Positions 1-7,591 of a stretch of DNA of 64,000 bases are shown piece by piece. The notes beneath the pieces were generated by a model. That model saw only the letters and a program-made list of their open reading frames with translations. It had not been told where the DNA came from and did no database searches. Every line of letters starts with the position of its first letter. The stretch's first letter is position 1. Source of the DNA: G963668185 sp963668185 (GTDB taxonomy: Bacteria; Chloroflexota; Dehalococcoidia; Lucifugimonadales; G963668185); the NCBI GenBank assembly GCA_963668185.1, contig OY764162.1, positions 1,240,001 to 1,304,000 on the forward strand, written 5' to 3'. Both the position numbers and the translations under genes were made by a program.

Positions 1-975
1 CCGCTGGAGCAGGGGCATGGCGTGACCCTTGGCAACCCCATGCGCCGCGTCCTGTACAGTTCCATCCTCGGGACCGCCATCTCCTGGGTGAAGATCGAGG
101 GCGTGCTGCACGAGTACGCCACGATCGATCATATCCGCGAAGAGGTGTCGGAGATACTGCTCAACATCAAGGGCGTACGCCTCCGCTCGGAGGTGGACAG
201 GCCGGGCAAGCTCCGGCTGGAAGTGGCCGGAGAGGGCGAGGTGTGCGCGGGCGACATCGGCGCCAACTCGGACTTCGAGGTGGTCAATCCGGAGCACCAC
301 ATAGCCACGCTCTCATCCAACGAGGCGAGGCTGTCCGTGGAGCTGAACGTGGAAAGGGGCAAGGGCTACGTGGCGGCCCGGCATGGCGACGGCCTGCCCA
401 TCGGGGTGCTGCCCATCGACGCGGTGTTCACGCCGATCCGCAAGGTGAACTACACGGTGGAGCGCACGCGCGTGGGCCAGCGCACCGACTTCGAGCGGCT
501 GGTGCTCGAGGTGTGGACGGACGGGTCGATCGCCCCGGTTGACGCGGTGAGACAGGCCGCGAACACGCTCGTTGAGGGCTTCTTCATGTTCGCCAACGCC
601 CAGAAGATAGCGGAAGACGGTTCGGAGAGCGGCATCCTCGCGCTCCGGATCTCGCCGGAAGACTACAGCGTCCCGGTAGAGCGGCTGGAGCTCTCGTCGA
701 GGACGCTGAACTGCCTGAAGCGGGCCGGCATCGACAAGGTCGGGCAGGTGCTGGAGATGAGGCAGGAGGAGTTGCTGGGGATTCGCAACTTCGGCGAGAA
801 GTCCCTGGTCGAACTGTACGACAGACTGCGGGAGAGGGACCTGCTGCCGCCTGAGATAGACCCGAACGTGCAGACGGATGTGGCGCTGGAGGACGTTCCG
901 GTTGACGACGAGCCTGTCGAAGCGCAGCCGGTTGAGGAAGAGGAAGAAGTGACCGCGGCCTCGGCTGAGGCATAG
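1..975 (+). CDS. rpoA: RNA polymerase alpha subunit (5' end outside window)
   Basis: Scaffold subunit of RNA polymerase: the N-terminal domain dimerises and binds beta/beta', and the C-terminal domain contacts promoter UP elements and activators. The reading frame is open from base 1 and starts inside the conserved PLEQGHGVTLGNPMRRVL stretch, so the true start lies upstream; the GTG at 22 is internal. The alpha-CTD is visible (LELSSRTLNCLKRAGI, then GIRNFGEKSL). The protein ends in an acidic tail rich in Glu, Asp and Val. rplQ follows after 29 nt, the usual order at the end of the S10/spc/alpha ribosomal operon. Confidence 0.98.
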   Translation, partial: PLEQGHGVTLGNPMRRVLYSSILGTAISWVKIEGVLHEYATIDHIREEVSEILLNIKGVRLRSEVDRPGKLRLEVAGEGEVCAGDIGANSDFEVVNPEHHIATLSSNEARLSVELNVERGKGYVAARHGDGLPIGVLPIDAVFTPIRKVNYTVERTRVGQRTDFERLVLEVWTDGSIAPVDAVRQAANTLVEGFFMFANAQKIAEDGSESGILALRISPEDYSVPVERLELSSRTLNCLKRAGIDKVGQVLEMRQEELLGIRNFGEKSLVELYDRLRERDLLPPEIDPNVQTDVALEDVPVDDEPVEAQPVEEEEEVTAASAEA

Positions 976-1004
976 GCTGGCGGACACAGGAGAGTAGAGC
1001 CCAG

Positions 1005-1358
1005 ATGAGGCACCGAGTAGCCGGAAGACAACTGAGTCGGCCAACCGCTCACCGTATGGCCATGCTGAGAGGCATGGTCACGGACCTCTTGCGAAACGAG
1101 ACGATTCGCACGACGGACGCCAAGGCGCGCGAGGTGCGCCGCCTGGCGGACAAGTCGATTTCGCTCGGCAAGAAGGGCACGCTGAGTTCGCGCAGGCGCG
1201 CCATCGCCATGCTCACGGACAAGGAGGTCGTGCGGAAGCTGTTCGACGAACTGGCCGAGAGATACGAAGACCGGCCGGGCGGGTACACGCGCATCGTGAA
1301 GCTGACCCCACGCAAGGGCGACGCGGCGGACATGGCTGTGGTGGAGCTTGTGCCCTAG
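1005..1358 (+). CDS. rplQ: 50S ribosomal protein L17
   Basis: Large-subunit ribosomal protein bL17, 117 aa, normal length for the family. The N-terminus carries the typical RxLSRPTAHRMAMLRGMVTDLL pattern, followed by the family's basic AKAREVRRLADKSI segment. The ATG at 1005 follows an AGGAGA site by about 12 nt. It lies between rpoA and truA, the conserved bacterial order, and is probably transcribed with them. Confidence 0.97.
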   Translation: MRHRVAGRQLSRPTAHRMAMLRGMVTDLLRNETIRTTDAKAREVRRLADKSISLGKKGTLSSRRRAIAMLTDKEVVRKLFDELAERYEDRPGGYTRIVKLTPRKGDAADMAVVELVP

Positions 1359-1372
1359 AGGCCGTCCGCCTC

Positions 1373-2134
1373 ATGCGACTGGCCTTGACCGTCGAGTATG
1401 ACGGCACCCGATACGCAGGATTTCAGTACCAGAAGAACGCCCGCTCGATACAGGAGGAACTGGAAAAGGCAATAGCCAGCTTGACAGGAGAGAACGCCAG
1501 GGTGCGGGGCGCCGGGCGGACCGACGCCGGCGTGCACGCCCTCGGACAAGTGGTGGCGTTCGACACCGCCTCCGCGCACCGGCCGGAGACCGTGCTGAGG
1601 GCGCTGAACCACTACCTGCCTGACGACATCGCCGTGAAGGCGGCCGCCGAAGTGGGAGACGACTTCGATCCCCGGCGGTCGGCGGTCAGCAGACGGTACA
1701 GGTACACTGTCCTTAACAGCGCCGTACGCTCGCCGCTCAAGAGGTCGTTCTCTCATCGGGAACCGTCGCCGTTGGACTCGGAGGCCATGGCGCGTGCCGC
1801 GAGGCTGTACGTGGGAGTCCACGACTTCAGGCGGTTCGCGGGCCGCCCCGACTGGCCGGGAGCCAGCACAGTTAGGGAAATTAAGGAATCAAGGGTAGAG
1901 AAGACGGGAGACACGATAACATTTGAGGTTGAGGGCAACGCGTTTCTGCCGCACCAGGTCCGCCGGATGGCCGGCGCGCTGGTGGACGTGGGCCGGGGCG
2001 CGCTGACTATCGAGGACATAGCCGCCATGCTGGAGGGCGGCCCGGATTCTGCGACCGCGAGGTCGCTGCCGGCGCGGGGGCTGTGCCTCTTGAAAGTAAA
2101 GTACGCAGAACGAGTCTTTGGAGATAGTGAGTGA
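1373..2134 (+). CDS. truA: tRNA pseudouridine(38-40) synthase TruA
   Basis: Converts uridines 38-40 in the tRNA anticodon stem-loop to pseudouridine. 253 aa, full length. The catalytic Asp is residue 51 in GAGRTDAGVHALGQV, and the C-terminal motif with FLPHQVRRMAGALVDVG is intact. It starts 14 nt after rplQ and its TGA ends 1 nt before the rplM ATG, so the genes are probably translationally coupled in one transcript. Confidence 0.97.
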   Translation: MRLALTVEYDGTRYAGFQYQKNARSIQEELEKAIASLTGENARVRGAGRTDAGVHALGQVVAFDTASAHRPETVLRALNHYLPDDIAVKAAAEVGDDFDPRRSAVSRRYRYTVLNSAVRSPLKRSFSHREPSPLDSEAMARAARLYVGVHDFRRFAGRPDWPGASTVREIKESRVEKTGDTITFEVEGNAFLPHQVRRMAGALVDVGRGALTIEDIAAMLEGGPDSATARSLPARGLCLLKVKYAERVFGDSE

Positions 2135-2135
2135 G

Positions 2136-2600
2136 ATGGCCGTAGCTTACAAGCCATACAAAGTCAGGAAGAAGGACCTGGTCCCCAGTTGGCACGTGGT
2201 CGACGCGGAGGGCCAGACGCTCGGTCGTCTGGCGTCCGAGATCGCCGGCCTGTTGCAGGGCAAGCACAACCCCCTGTACGTGCGCCACATGGCCGCCGGC
2301 GACTTCGTGATCGTGATCAACGCGGAGAAGATCAGGGTCACCGGCAACAAGATGGGCAGCAAGATGTACTACAGGCACAGCGGCTACCACGGCGGCCTCA
2401 AGGAGGTCACGCTGGAGCGCATGCTGGAGACGCACCCTGAGAGGGTGATCCGCCACGCGGTGAAGGGAATGCTGCCCAAGAGCTCGCTGGGACGCAGGAT
2501 GCTGAAGAGACTGAAGGCATACGCCGGGCCGGCGCACCCTCACCAGGCGCAGGTCGCGGGCGCGGGCGCCTCGCCAGGCGAACAGGACAACGGGAGTTAG
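2136..2600 (+). CDS. rplM: 50S ribosomal protein L13
   Basis: Large-subunit protein uL13. The core is clear: WHVVDAEGQTLGRLAS near the N-terminus, then YYRHSGYHGGLKE and HAVKGMLPKSSLGRRML. I take the ATG at 2136, one base after the truA stop, rather than the TTG at 2118, which would overlap truA and add six non-family residues. At 154 aa it is about ten residues longer than usual because of a low-complexity Ala/Gly/Pro/Gln tail. rpsI follows after 2 nt, as in most bacteria. Confidence 0.97.
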   Translation: MAVAYKPYKVRKKDLVPSWHVVDAEGQTLGRLASEIAGLLQGKHNPLYVRHMAAGDFVIVINAEKIRVTGNKMGSKMYYRHSGYHGGLKEVTLERMLETHPERVIRHAVKGMLPKSSLGRRMLKRLKAYAGPAHPHQAQVAGAGASPGEQDNGS

Positions 2601-2602
2601 CA

Positions 2603-2998
2603 GTGGCCCAGCAGGAATACTTTTACGGCGTCGGAAAGCGGAAGACGGCCAACGCGCGCGTTCGGCTGTACAGGGACGACGGCCCCGGCATCGTCAACGG
2701 CAAGCTGATGGACGAGGTGTACGGCTGGCCGTCATGGCAGCAGAGGATCCACGAGCCTTTCCACGTAACCAACACTTCGGGCAGGTTCCGCGTTGTCGCC
2801 AAGGTCTCGGGCGGCGGCGTGTCGAGCCAGGCCGACGCGCTGCGCCACGGCATTTCCAGGGCGCTCATCGCCGCAGACCCGGCGAACAGGCCGCCCCTGA
2901 AGGACGCGGGGCTGCTCACGCGCGACGCCCGCATCAAGGAGCGCAAGAAGTACGGCCTGAAGCGCGCTCGCAAGGCCAAGCAGTACACCAAGAGATAG
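2603..2998 (+). CDS. rpsI: 30S ribosomal protein S9
   Basis: Small-subunit protein uS9, 131 aa. Starts with GTG. Family features are the YGVGKRKTANARVRL opening, the VSGGGVSSQADALRHGISRAL central segment, and the basic C-terminal tail ending KQYTKR, which reaches the P-site tRNA in the ribosome. Last gene of the ribosomal cluster; the next gene starts 35 nt later and is unrelated. Confidence 0.98.
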   Translation: MAQQEYFYGVGKRKTANARVRLYRDDGPGIVNGKLMDEVYGWPSWQQRIHEPFHVTNTSGRFRVVAKVSGGGVSSQADALRHGISRALIAADPANRPPLKDAGLLTRDARIKERKKYGLKRARKAKQYTKR

Positions 2999-3033
2999 TC
3001 CTCTTCCCGGTCTGAAACTGGAGGCTTTGTCTC

Positions 3034-5010
3034 ATGAGCGCTGAAATCCGCTTCCGCATCCATGCCCGCGAGCCGTTCGCCTCCGGCGTCGAGTTCGGCA
3101 GTACCGGCCCGTACGAGCGGATCGTCGGAGCGGTGGACTTCGCCGTGGACCCTGACGACCCTGCCTACGCGATGGTCGTAGATCTCGACCTCGCGCCCAG
3201 GAATGAGCGCGGCCTCGTGGAGTTCTCGACCGACCTGTTCATGCTGAGGCCCGTGGACCTGGGCCGCGGCAACCACCGCCTTCTTTACGACGTGAACAAC
3301 CGGGGCAACAAGCGCGTGCTCTCGTATTTCAACGACGCCCCCATCTCGAACGACCCAAAGACCGTGGAGCACGCGGGCAATGGCTTCCTGATGCGCCGGG
3401 GCTACTCGGTCGTGTGGTCGGGCTGGCAGGGCGACCTCCTGCCCGGCAACTCGCGCATGACAATGCGCCTGCCCCGCGCCCACGGGGTGCGCGGCCCAAT
3501 GCGCGCCGAGTTCATCGCCACCGACCCCGGCGTGCGCTGCTTCCCTCTCAGCAGCAACGATTACACATGGTCGTACCCGGCCGTTGACGCCGACACCGCG
3601 AAGGCCACCTTGACGGCGCGTCCCCGGGAGGCCGCGCCCCGCGAGCCTGTGCCGCCCGAGGAGTGGCTGTACGCCGCGCCGGACGCGAACGGCGTCATGG
3701 CGCCGTCGGCCACGCACTGCTACCTGCCTTCGGGCTTCAAGCCGGGCTGGATCTACGAGCTAGTGTACGAGGCCGCCGATCCGCACGTGCTTGGGCTCGG
3801 TTTTACCGGCATCAGGGACCTCGCGTCGTTCCTCCTGCACTCGGATGCGGACTCGGACGGTGAGCCGAACCTGCTCAGGCAGGACGGAACGCGCATGGAG
3901 AAGGCATACGCGTACGGCAGGTCCCAGTGCGGAAGGCTCCTGCGCGAGTTCGTGTACCGCGGCTACAACGAAGACGGCGAGGGTCGCCAAGTGTTTTCGG
4001 CCATCCACCCGACGGTCTCCGGCGGCGGGCGCGTAACGCTGAACTATCGCTTCGCACAGCCGGGACGTTTCCCCAGGCAGCACGAGGACCATCTCTACCC
4101 GTCTGACCAGTTCCCGTTCGCTTACCACGAGACCACCGATCACCACACGGACCGGACTGACGGCATAATGAAGCGGCCCGAGACCGACCCCCTCGTCGTT
4201 CACACGCAGACGGCTTCCGAGTACTGGGAGCGGCGCGGCTCGCTCGTCCACACGGACACGCGGGGCGACGATCTGCCGGAGCACGAGAAGGTCAGGGTCT
4301 ATCTGATCGCCGGGGCGCAACACAGCGCGCTGCCCGGCGCCGAGCCGGCGCCGGGCCCGCACAAGCACCCTTCGAACCCCCTGCAGGCCAACCCGTTGAT
4401 GAGGTCGCTTCTGGACGCCATGGACGAGTGGGCCACCCACGGAACCCCGCCGCCGGACAGCGCCGTTCCGCTCCGGGCGGAGGAGTCTTCCGCGACGGCC
4501 GAGGCGGCGGCGGCCCGGTTCCCGAACATACCGGGCGTAACCGCGCCGGCTGAGCCCAACCGGGTGTTCGTCCAGGACCACGGCCCGGACATGGACGTCG
4601 GAATCCAGTCCGAGGAGCCGCCGGTGGAAGACAGGGACCGCGAGTACGCCGTGCTGGTGTCCCAGGTGGACGCGGACGGCAACGAGGTCGCGGGGATCAG
4701 GCTGCCCGATGTCGAAACTCCGCTCGCCACCTACACGGGGTGGAACCTGTGGCCCGACGAGTCCGCGGACGGCGCGATGTTCTCGATCATCGGAAGCTGC
4801 TTCCGGCTCCCGGCCACCGCCGAAGAACGCAGGGCTTCCGGCGACGCCAGGGCCTCGATCGAAGAACGGTACCGCTCGCGCGGGCACTACGTTCGCGCCG
4901 TGGCCCAGGCCGCGCAGCGCCTGGTCGATCGCCGCCTGCTGCTACAGGAAGACGCCGACGCCTACGTCGAACAGGCCGCGTCGGCCCCTGGGTTCGCCCA
5001 GCCCGGCTAG
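3034..5010 (+). CDS. Alpha/beta hydrolase domain protein (Abhydrolase_10 type)
   Basis: A 658-aa protein that looks like the large alpha/beta hydrolases of the Abhydrolase_10 family. The N-terminus has the family's GVEFGSTGPYERIVGAVDFAVDP opening. A nucleophile-elbow sequence GRSQCGRLLREF sits near residue 295, giving a G-x-S-x-x-G site, and the LIAGAQHSA segment further on may hold the catalytic His. No signal peptide or membrane segment is evident. Substrate is unknown; members occur in bacteria that degrade complex organics. ATG start with upstream ACTGGAGG. Monocistronic by context, with a cluster of palindromic repeats after the stop. Confidence 0.75.
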   Translation: MSAEIRFRIHAREPFASGVEFGSTGPYERIVGAVDFAVDPDDPAYAMVVDLDLAPRNERGLVEFSTDLFMLRPVDLGRGNHRLLYDVNNRGNKRVLSYFNDAPISNDPKTVEHAGNGFLMRRGYSVVWSGWQGDLLPGNSRMTMRLPRAHGVRGPMRAEFIATDPGVRCFPLSSNDYTWSYPAVDADTAKATLTARPREAAPREPVPPEEWLYAAPDANGVMAPSATHCYLPSGFKPGWIYELVYEAADPHVLGLGFTGIRDLASFLLHSDADSDGEPNLLRQDGTRMEKAYAYGRSQCGRLLREFVYRGYNEDGEGRQVFSAIHPTVSGGGRVTLNYRFAQPGRFPRQHEDHLYPSDQFPFAYHETTDHHTDRTDGIMKRPETDPLVVHTQTASEYWERRGSLVHTDTRGDDLPEHEKVRVYLIAGAQHSALPGAEPAPGPHKHPSNPLQANPLMRSLLDAMDEWATHGTPPPDSAVPLRAEESSATAEAAAARFPNIPGVTAPAEPNRVFVQDHGPDMDVGIQSEEPPVEDRDREYAVLVSQVDADGNEVAGIRLPDVETPLATYTGWNLWPDESADGAMFSIIGSCFRLPATAEERRASGDARASIEERYRSRGHYVRAVAQAAQRLVDRRLLLQEDADAYVEQAASAPGFAQPG

Positions 5011-5028
5011 CGATCAGCCGCGCTTTAC

Positions 5029-5278
5029 TTGACCCCTTCCCCAGTCTGCTGGGGAAGGTTGGGATGGGGTTGCCAGCCGCTCCTCACTTGACCCCTTCCC
5101 CAGTCTGCTGGGGAAGAGCCTGCCCTGAGTCCCTCGAAGGGCCGGGATGGGGTTGCCCGCCGCTCCTCACTTGACCCCTTCCCCAGTCTGCTGGGGAAGG
5201 CCGGGATGGGGTTGCTCGCCGCGCTTCATTTGACCCCTTCCCCAGTCTGCTGGGGAAGGTTGGGATGGGGTTGCCCGT
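5029..5278. repeat. Four tandem copies of a palindromic repeat
   Basis: Four units with hairpin cores at 5035-5058, 5094-5117, 5177-5200 and 5236-5259. Each core has arms CCTTCCCCAG and CTGGGGAAGG round a TCTG loop (the second ends in GA), preceded by TTGACC and followed by GGGATGGGGTTGCC. Unit spacing is about 59-83 bp. The second unit carries an extra block of about 23 bp (5117-5141) after the hairpin. It lies between convergent genes and could act as a bidirectional terminator, but the same sequence is also found inside genes. Confidence 0.9.
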
Positions 5279-5284
5279 CGCGTC

Positions 5285-5668
5285 TCACCGCTGGTACGGC
5301 CTGCCCTCCGCGTCCCTGAGCTGGAGCAGCTGCACGAGGTTGCCGTCCGGGTCCTCCAGCGTCGCCACGTACCCGCCCCAGTGCTCCTGCTCGGGCGGCC
5401 TGACGAACCGCACGCCCTTCCCAAGCGCGGCCTCGTGGAACGAGTGAATGTCCGATACGCTGAGGTTGACCATGATCCGATGCGCGTCCTTCGCCTTCCC
5501 CTTCACGCGGTCGTGAGCGCCGATGCTGAGCCGAACGTCGCCCCATCGGAACGCCACGAAGTCCGGCTTCACCGAGTGCGGCTCCAGGCCAAGAGAGTTA
5601 CTGTAGAAGTCTGACATCTCCTCCAGCCGCTCCGTCCAGATAATCACTCCCGCAACGCCCTCGATCAT
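5285..5668 (-). CDS. VOC superfamily (glyoxalase/bleomycin-resistance-like) protein
   Basis: A 127-aa single vicinal-oxygen-chelate domain. Visible features: the GVAGVIIWTERLEEMSDFY opening (first beta-alpha unit), then LGLEPH, a FRWGDVRLSIG strand, and the typical final module GGYVATLEDPDGNLVQLLQL. Such proteins bind a metal and act as lyases, dioxygenases, isomerases or drug-binding proteins; the substrate cannot be read from sequence. ATG start with an upstream GGAGAA. Convergent with the Abhydrolase_10 gene. Confidence 0.85.
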   Translation of the reverse strand: MIEGVAGVIIWTERLEEMSDFYSNSLGLEPHSVKPDFVAFRWGDVRLSIGAHDRVKGKAKDAHRIMVNLSVSDIHSFHEAALGKGVRFVRPPEQEHWGGYVATLEDPDGNLVQLLQLRDAEGRPYQR

Positions 5669-5747
5669 TGGGTTCTCCTGATGTCATGTCTTTGCCGGTC
5701 GCACTCATCCTAACGCCTGCGGCAAAGTCCTGATACCGCGTTTGCGC

Positions 5748-5858
5748 GTAACTGTTCAGGCATCGTGAGTGACGATCAACTCCTCTGGCCTCTTCCCAGT
5801 CTGCTGGGGAAGAATGAGATGGGGCAAAACTCCGCAAAGCTACCGGGCCGCCCGATGC
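5748..5858 (-). repeat. Degenerate copy of the TIR-bounded palindromic element
   Basis: Starts at GTAACTGTTCAGG (5748-5760), continues through CTCCTCTGGCCTCTTCCC and a hairpin core at about 5789-5812, then ATGAGATGGGGCAAAA and an eroded end near 5855. This is the reverse orientation of the elements at 17948 and 40481, with one base lost from the hairpin 5' arm and a decayed distal end. Confidence 0.65.
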
Positions 5859-5954
5859 GATAGAATGTAGTCCGTCGCGCCGGGACCGGCAATCTACCGG
5901 CGCACATCGACTCCGAGGCGCTCCGCCACTGGAAGCGGCTATGCAGGAAACAAC

Positions 5955-6851
5955 GTGACACAGCAAGAGCCGTTGCACATATACTGCGACGACCTGTTCA
6001 AGATATACAAGGCGTCCGATCTTGAGGTCGTGGCGCTCCGGGGCCTCGACTTCAGCGTGGAGTACGGCGAAGTCGTCGGCATCGTGGGCGCGAGCGGCAG
6101 CGGCAAATCGACCCTGCTCAACATTCTGGCAGGCTACGACACCCCCTCCGCGGGGCGCATATCCGTCGGCGGCCGGGACCTTCTGCGCATGACCTCGAAG
6201 GAGATCGAGGACTATCGCAGGGAGGAGGTCGGCTTCCTCTGGCAGCAGACCAGCCGCAACCTGTTCACGTACCTGAGCGCCGTTGAGAACGTGGGCCTCC
6301 CCATGATGCTCACGGACCTTTCGGCGGGCGAAAGAGCGGGCAGGGCGGTCGAACTGCTGGAGATGGTCGGCCTCGGCCACCGGCTGGAGCACACCCCGGA
6401 CAGGCTGTCGGGCGGCGAACAGCAGCGCGTCGCCATCGCCGTCGCGCTCGCCAACCACCCGGCGCTGCTGCTGGCAGACGAGCCGACGGGCGAGCTCGAC
6501 AGCGCCACCGCGAGCGAGATACTGGACCTGTTCGGAGAGCTCAACGCCGAGCTGGGCACGACGATCCTCATCGTGACTCACGATCCCGACATCTCCCGCA
6601 AGGTCGGCAGGGTGGTCACGATCAGGGACGGCAAGATGTCCACGGAGGTGCGCAGGAAGGTCACGTTCAGGAGGATCACCGGCGCGTCGGAGACCTCGGA
6701 CGAGCTGGAGGAGTTCGCCCTTATCGACAGCAGCGGAAGGGTGCAGATACCGCGAGAGTTGCTTGAGAAGCTGAACATCAGGGACAAGGCCCGGCTGAGC
6801 ATGGCGGACGGGCGCGTGACGCTGCGGCCCGAAGACGAGGCATCCGATTGA
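5955..6851 (+). CDS. ABC transporter ATPase (LolD/MacB type) with AbrB-like C-terminal domain
   Basis: ATP-binding subunit of a LolD/MacB/FtsE-type ABC system. Residues 1-235 form the ATPase: Walker A GASGSGKST (about 45), signature LSGGEQQR (about 152), Walker B LLLADEPTGE and the H-loop THD. Residues 255-298 are extra and read DSSGRVQIPRELLEKLNI, the hallmark of an AbrB/MazE-like swapped hairpin, normally a DNA-binding antitoxin or regulator fold. GTG start at 5955 with AGGAAA upstream; the ATG at 5941 is out of frame. The next ATPase overlaps its stop by TTGA. No permease gene is adjacent. Confidence 0.9.
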   Translation: MTQQEPLHIYCDDLFKIYKASDLEVVALRGLDFSVEYGEVVGIVGASGSGKSTLLNILAGYDTPSAGRISVGGRDLLRMTSKEIEDYRREEVGFLWQQTSRNLFTYLSAVENVGLPMMLTDLSAGERAGRAVELLEMVGLGHRLEHTPDRLSGGEQQRVAIAVALANHPALLLADEPTGELDSATASEILDLFGELNAELGTTILIVTHDPDISRKVGRVVTIRDGKMSTEVRRKVTFRRITGASETSDELEEFALIDSSGRVQIPRELLEKLNIRDKARLSMADGRVTLRPEDEASD

Positions 6852-7531
6852 GCCGGGTCCAGCGCCTGATCGCCGCCGTGGAGCTTGGCCGCACCTACAT
6901 GCTGGGCGCGGAAGAGGTGAACGCCGTCAGGGACGTTAACTTCGCGGTCTTCCCGGGCCAGTTCATCTCGCTCGTCGGCAGGTCGGGCTCCGGCAAGACC
7001 ACGCTTCTGAACCTGATGGCCGGGCTCGACCGCCCATCGTCCGGGCAGATCCTGTTCGAAGAGCGCGACATGGCGCAGATGACCGAGAACGAGTTGACGG
7101 AGATCCGGCGGCACAAGATCGGGTTCGTGTTCCAGTCCTTCGGCCTGCTCCCGCTGCTGTCGGCGAGCGAGAACGTGGACCTGCCTATGCGGATCGCCGG
7201 CGTCGGCGCGCGCGACCGCCGCGAACGAGTGGACGAGGCGCTGGAGATGGTCGGCCTGTCCCAGCGCGCCAGCCACCGCCCGTACGAGCTTTCGGGCGGC
7301 GAGCAGCAGCGCGTCGCGATCGCCCGGGCCATGGTCAACCGCCCGCCGCTGCTCCTCGCGGACGAGCCGACCGGCGAGCTCGACTCCACGAACGCGCGCG
7401 CCATCTTCGGCCTCTTCCGGCGCATGGTCACCGAGCAGGGCATAACCGTAGTCGCCGCCACGCACGACAACACGCTGCTGGAGATGGCGGACCACGTTTA
7501 CGAAATGCGGGACGGTACGCTCTTAGATTAG
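6848..7531 (+). CDS. ABC transporter ATPase (LolD/MacB type)
   Basis: A second, 227-aa ATPase of the same family without a C-terminal extension. Walker A GRSGSGKTT, Q-loop FVFQSFGLL, signature LSGGEQQR and Walker B LLLADEPTGELDS are all present, so it should hydrolyse ATP. It begins with TTG in the TTGA overlap with the preceding stop, so translation is coupled. The pair could form a heterodimer driving FtsX/MacB-like permeases encoded elsewhere. The substrate is unknown. Confidence 0.92.
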   Translation: MSRVQRLIAAVELGRTYMLGAEEVNAVRDVNFAVFPGQFISLVGRSGSGKTTLLNLMAGLDRPSSGQILFEERDMAQMTENELTEIRRHKIGFVFQSFGLLPLLSASENVDLPMRIAGVGARDRRERVDEALEMVGLSQRASHRPYELSGGEQQRVAIARAMVNRPPLLLADEPTGELDSTNARAIFGLFRRMVTEQGITVVAATHDNTLLEMADHVYEMRDGTLLD

Positions 7532-7591
7532 CCGGCCTCTCCCGCCAACTCCCCTACGGCGAACGCAAGTTGTTAGAAGGAATTGAATCGC

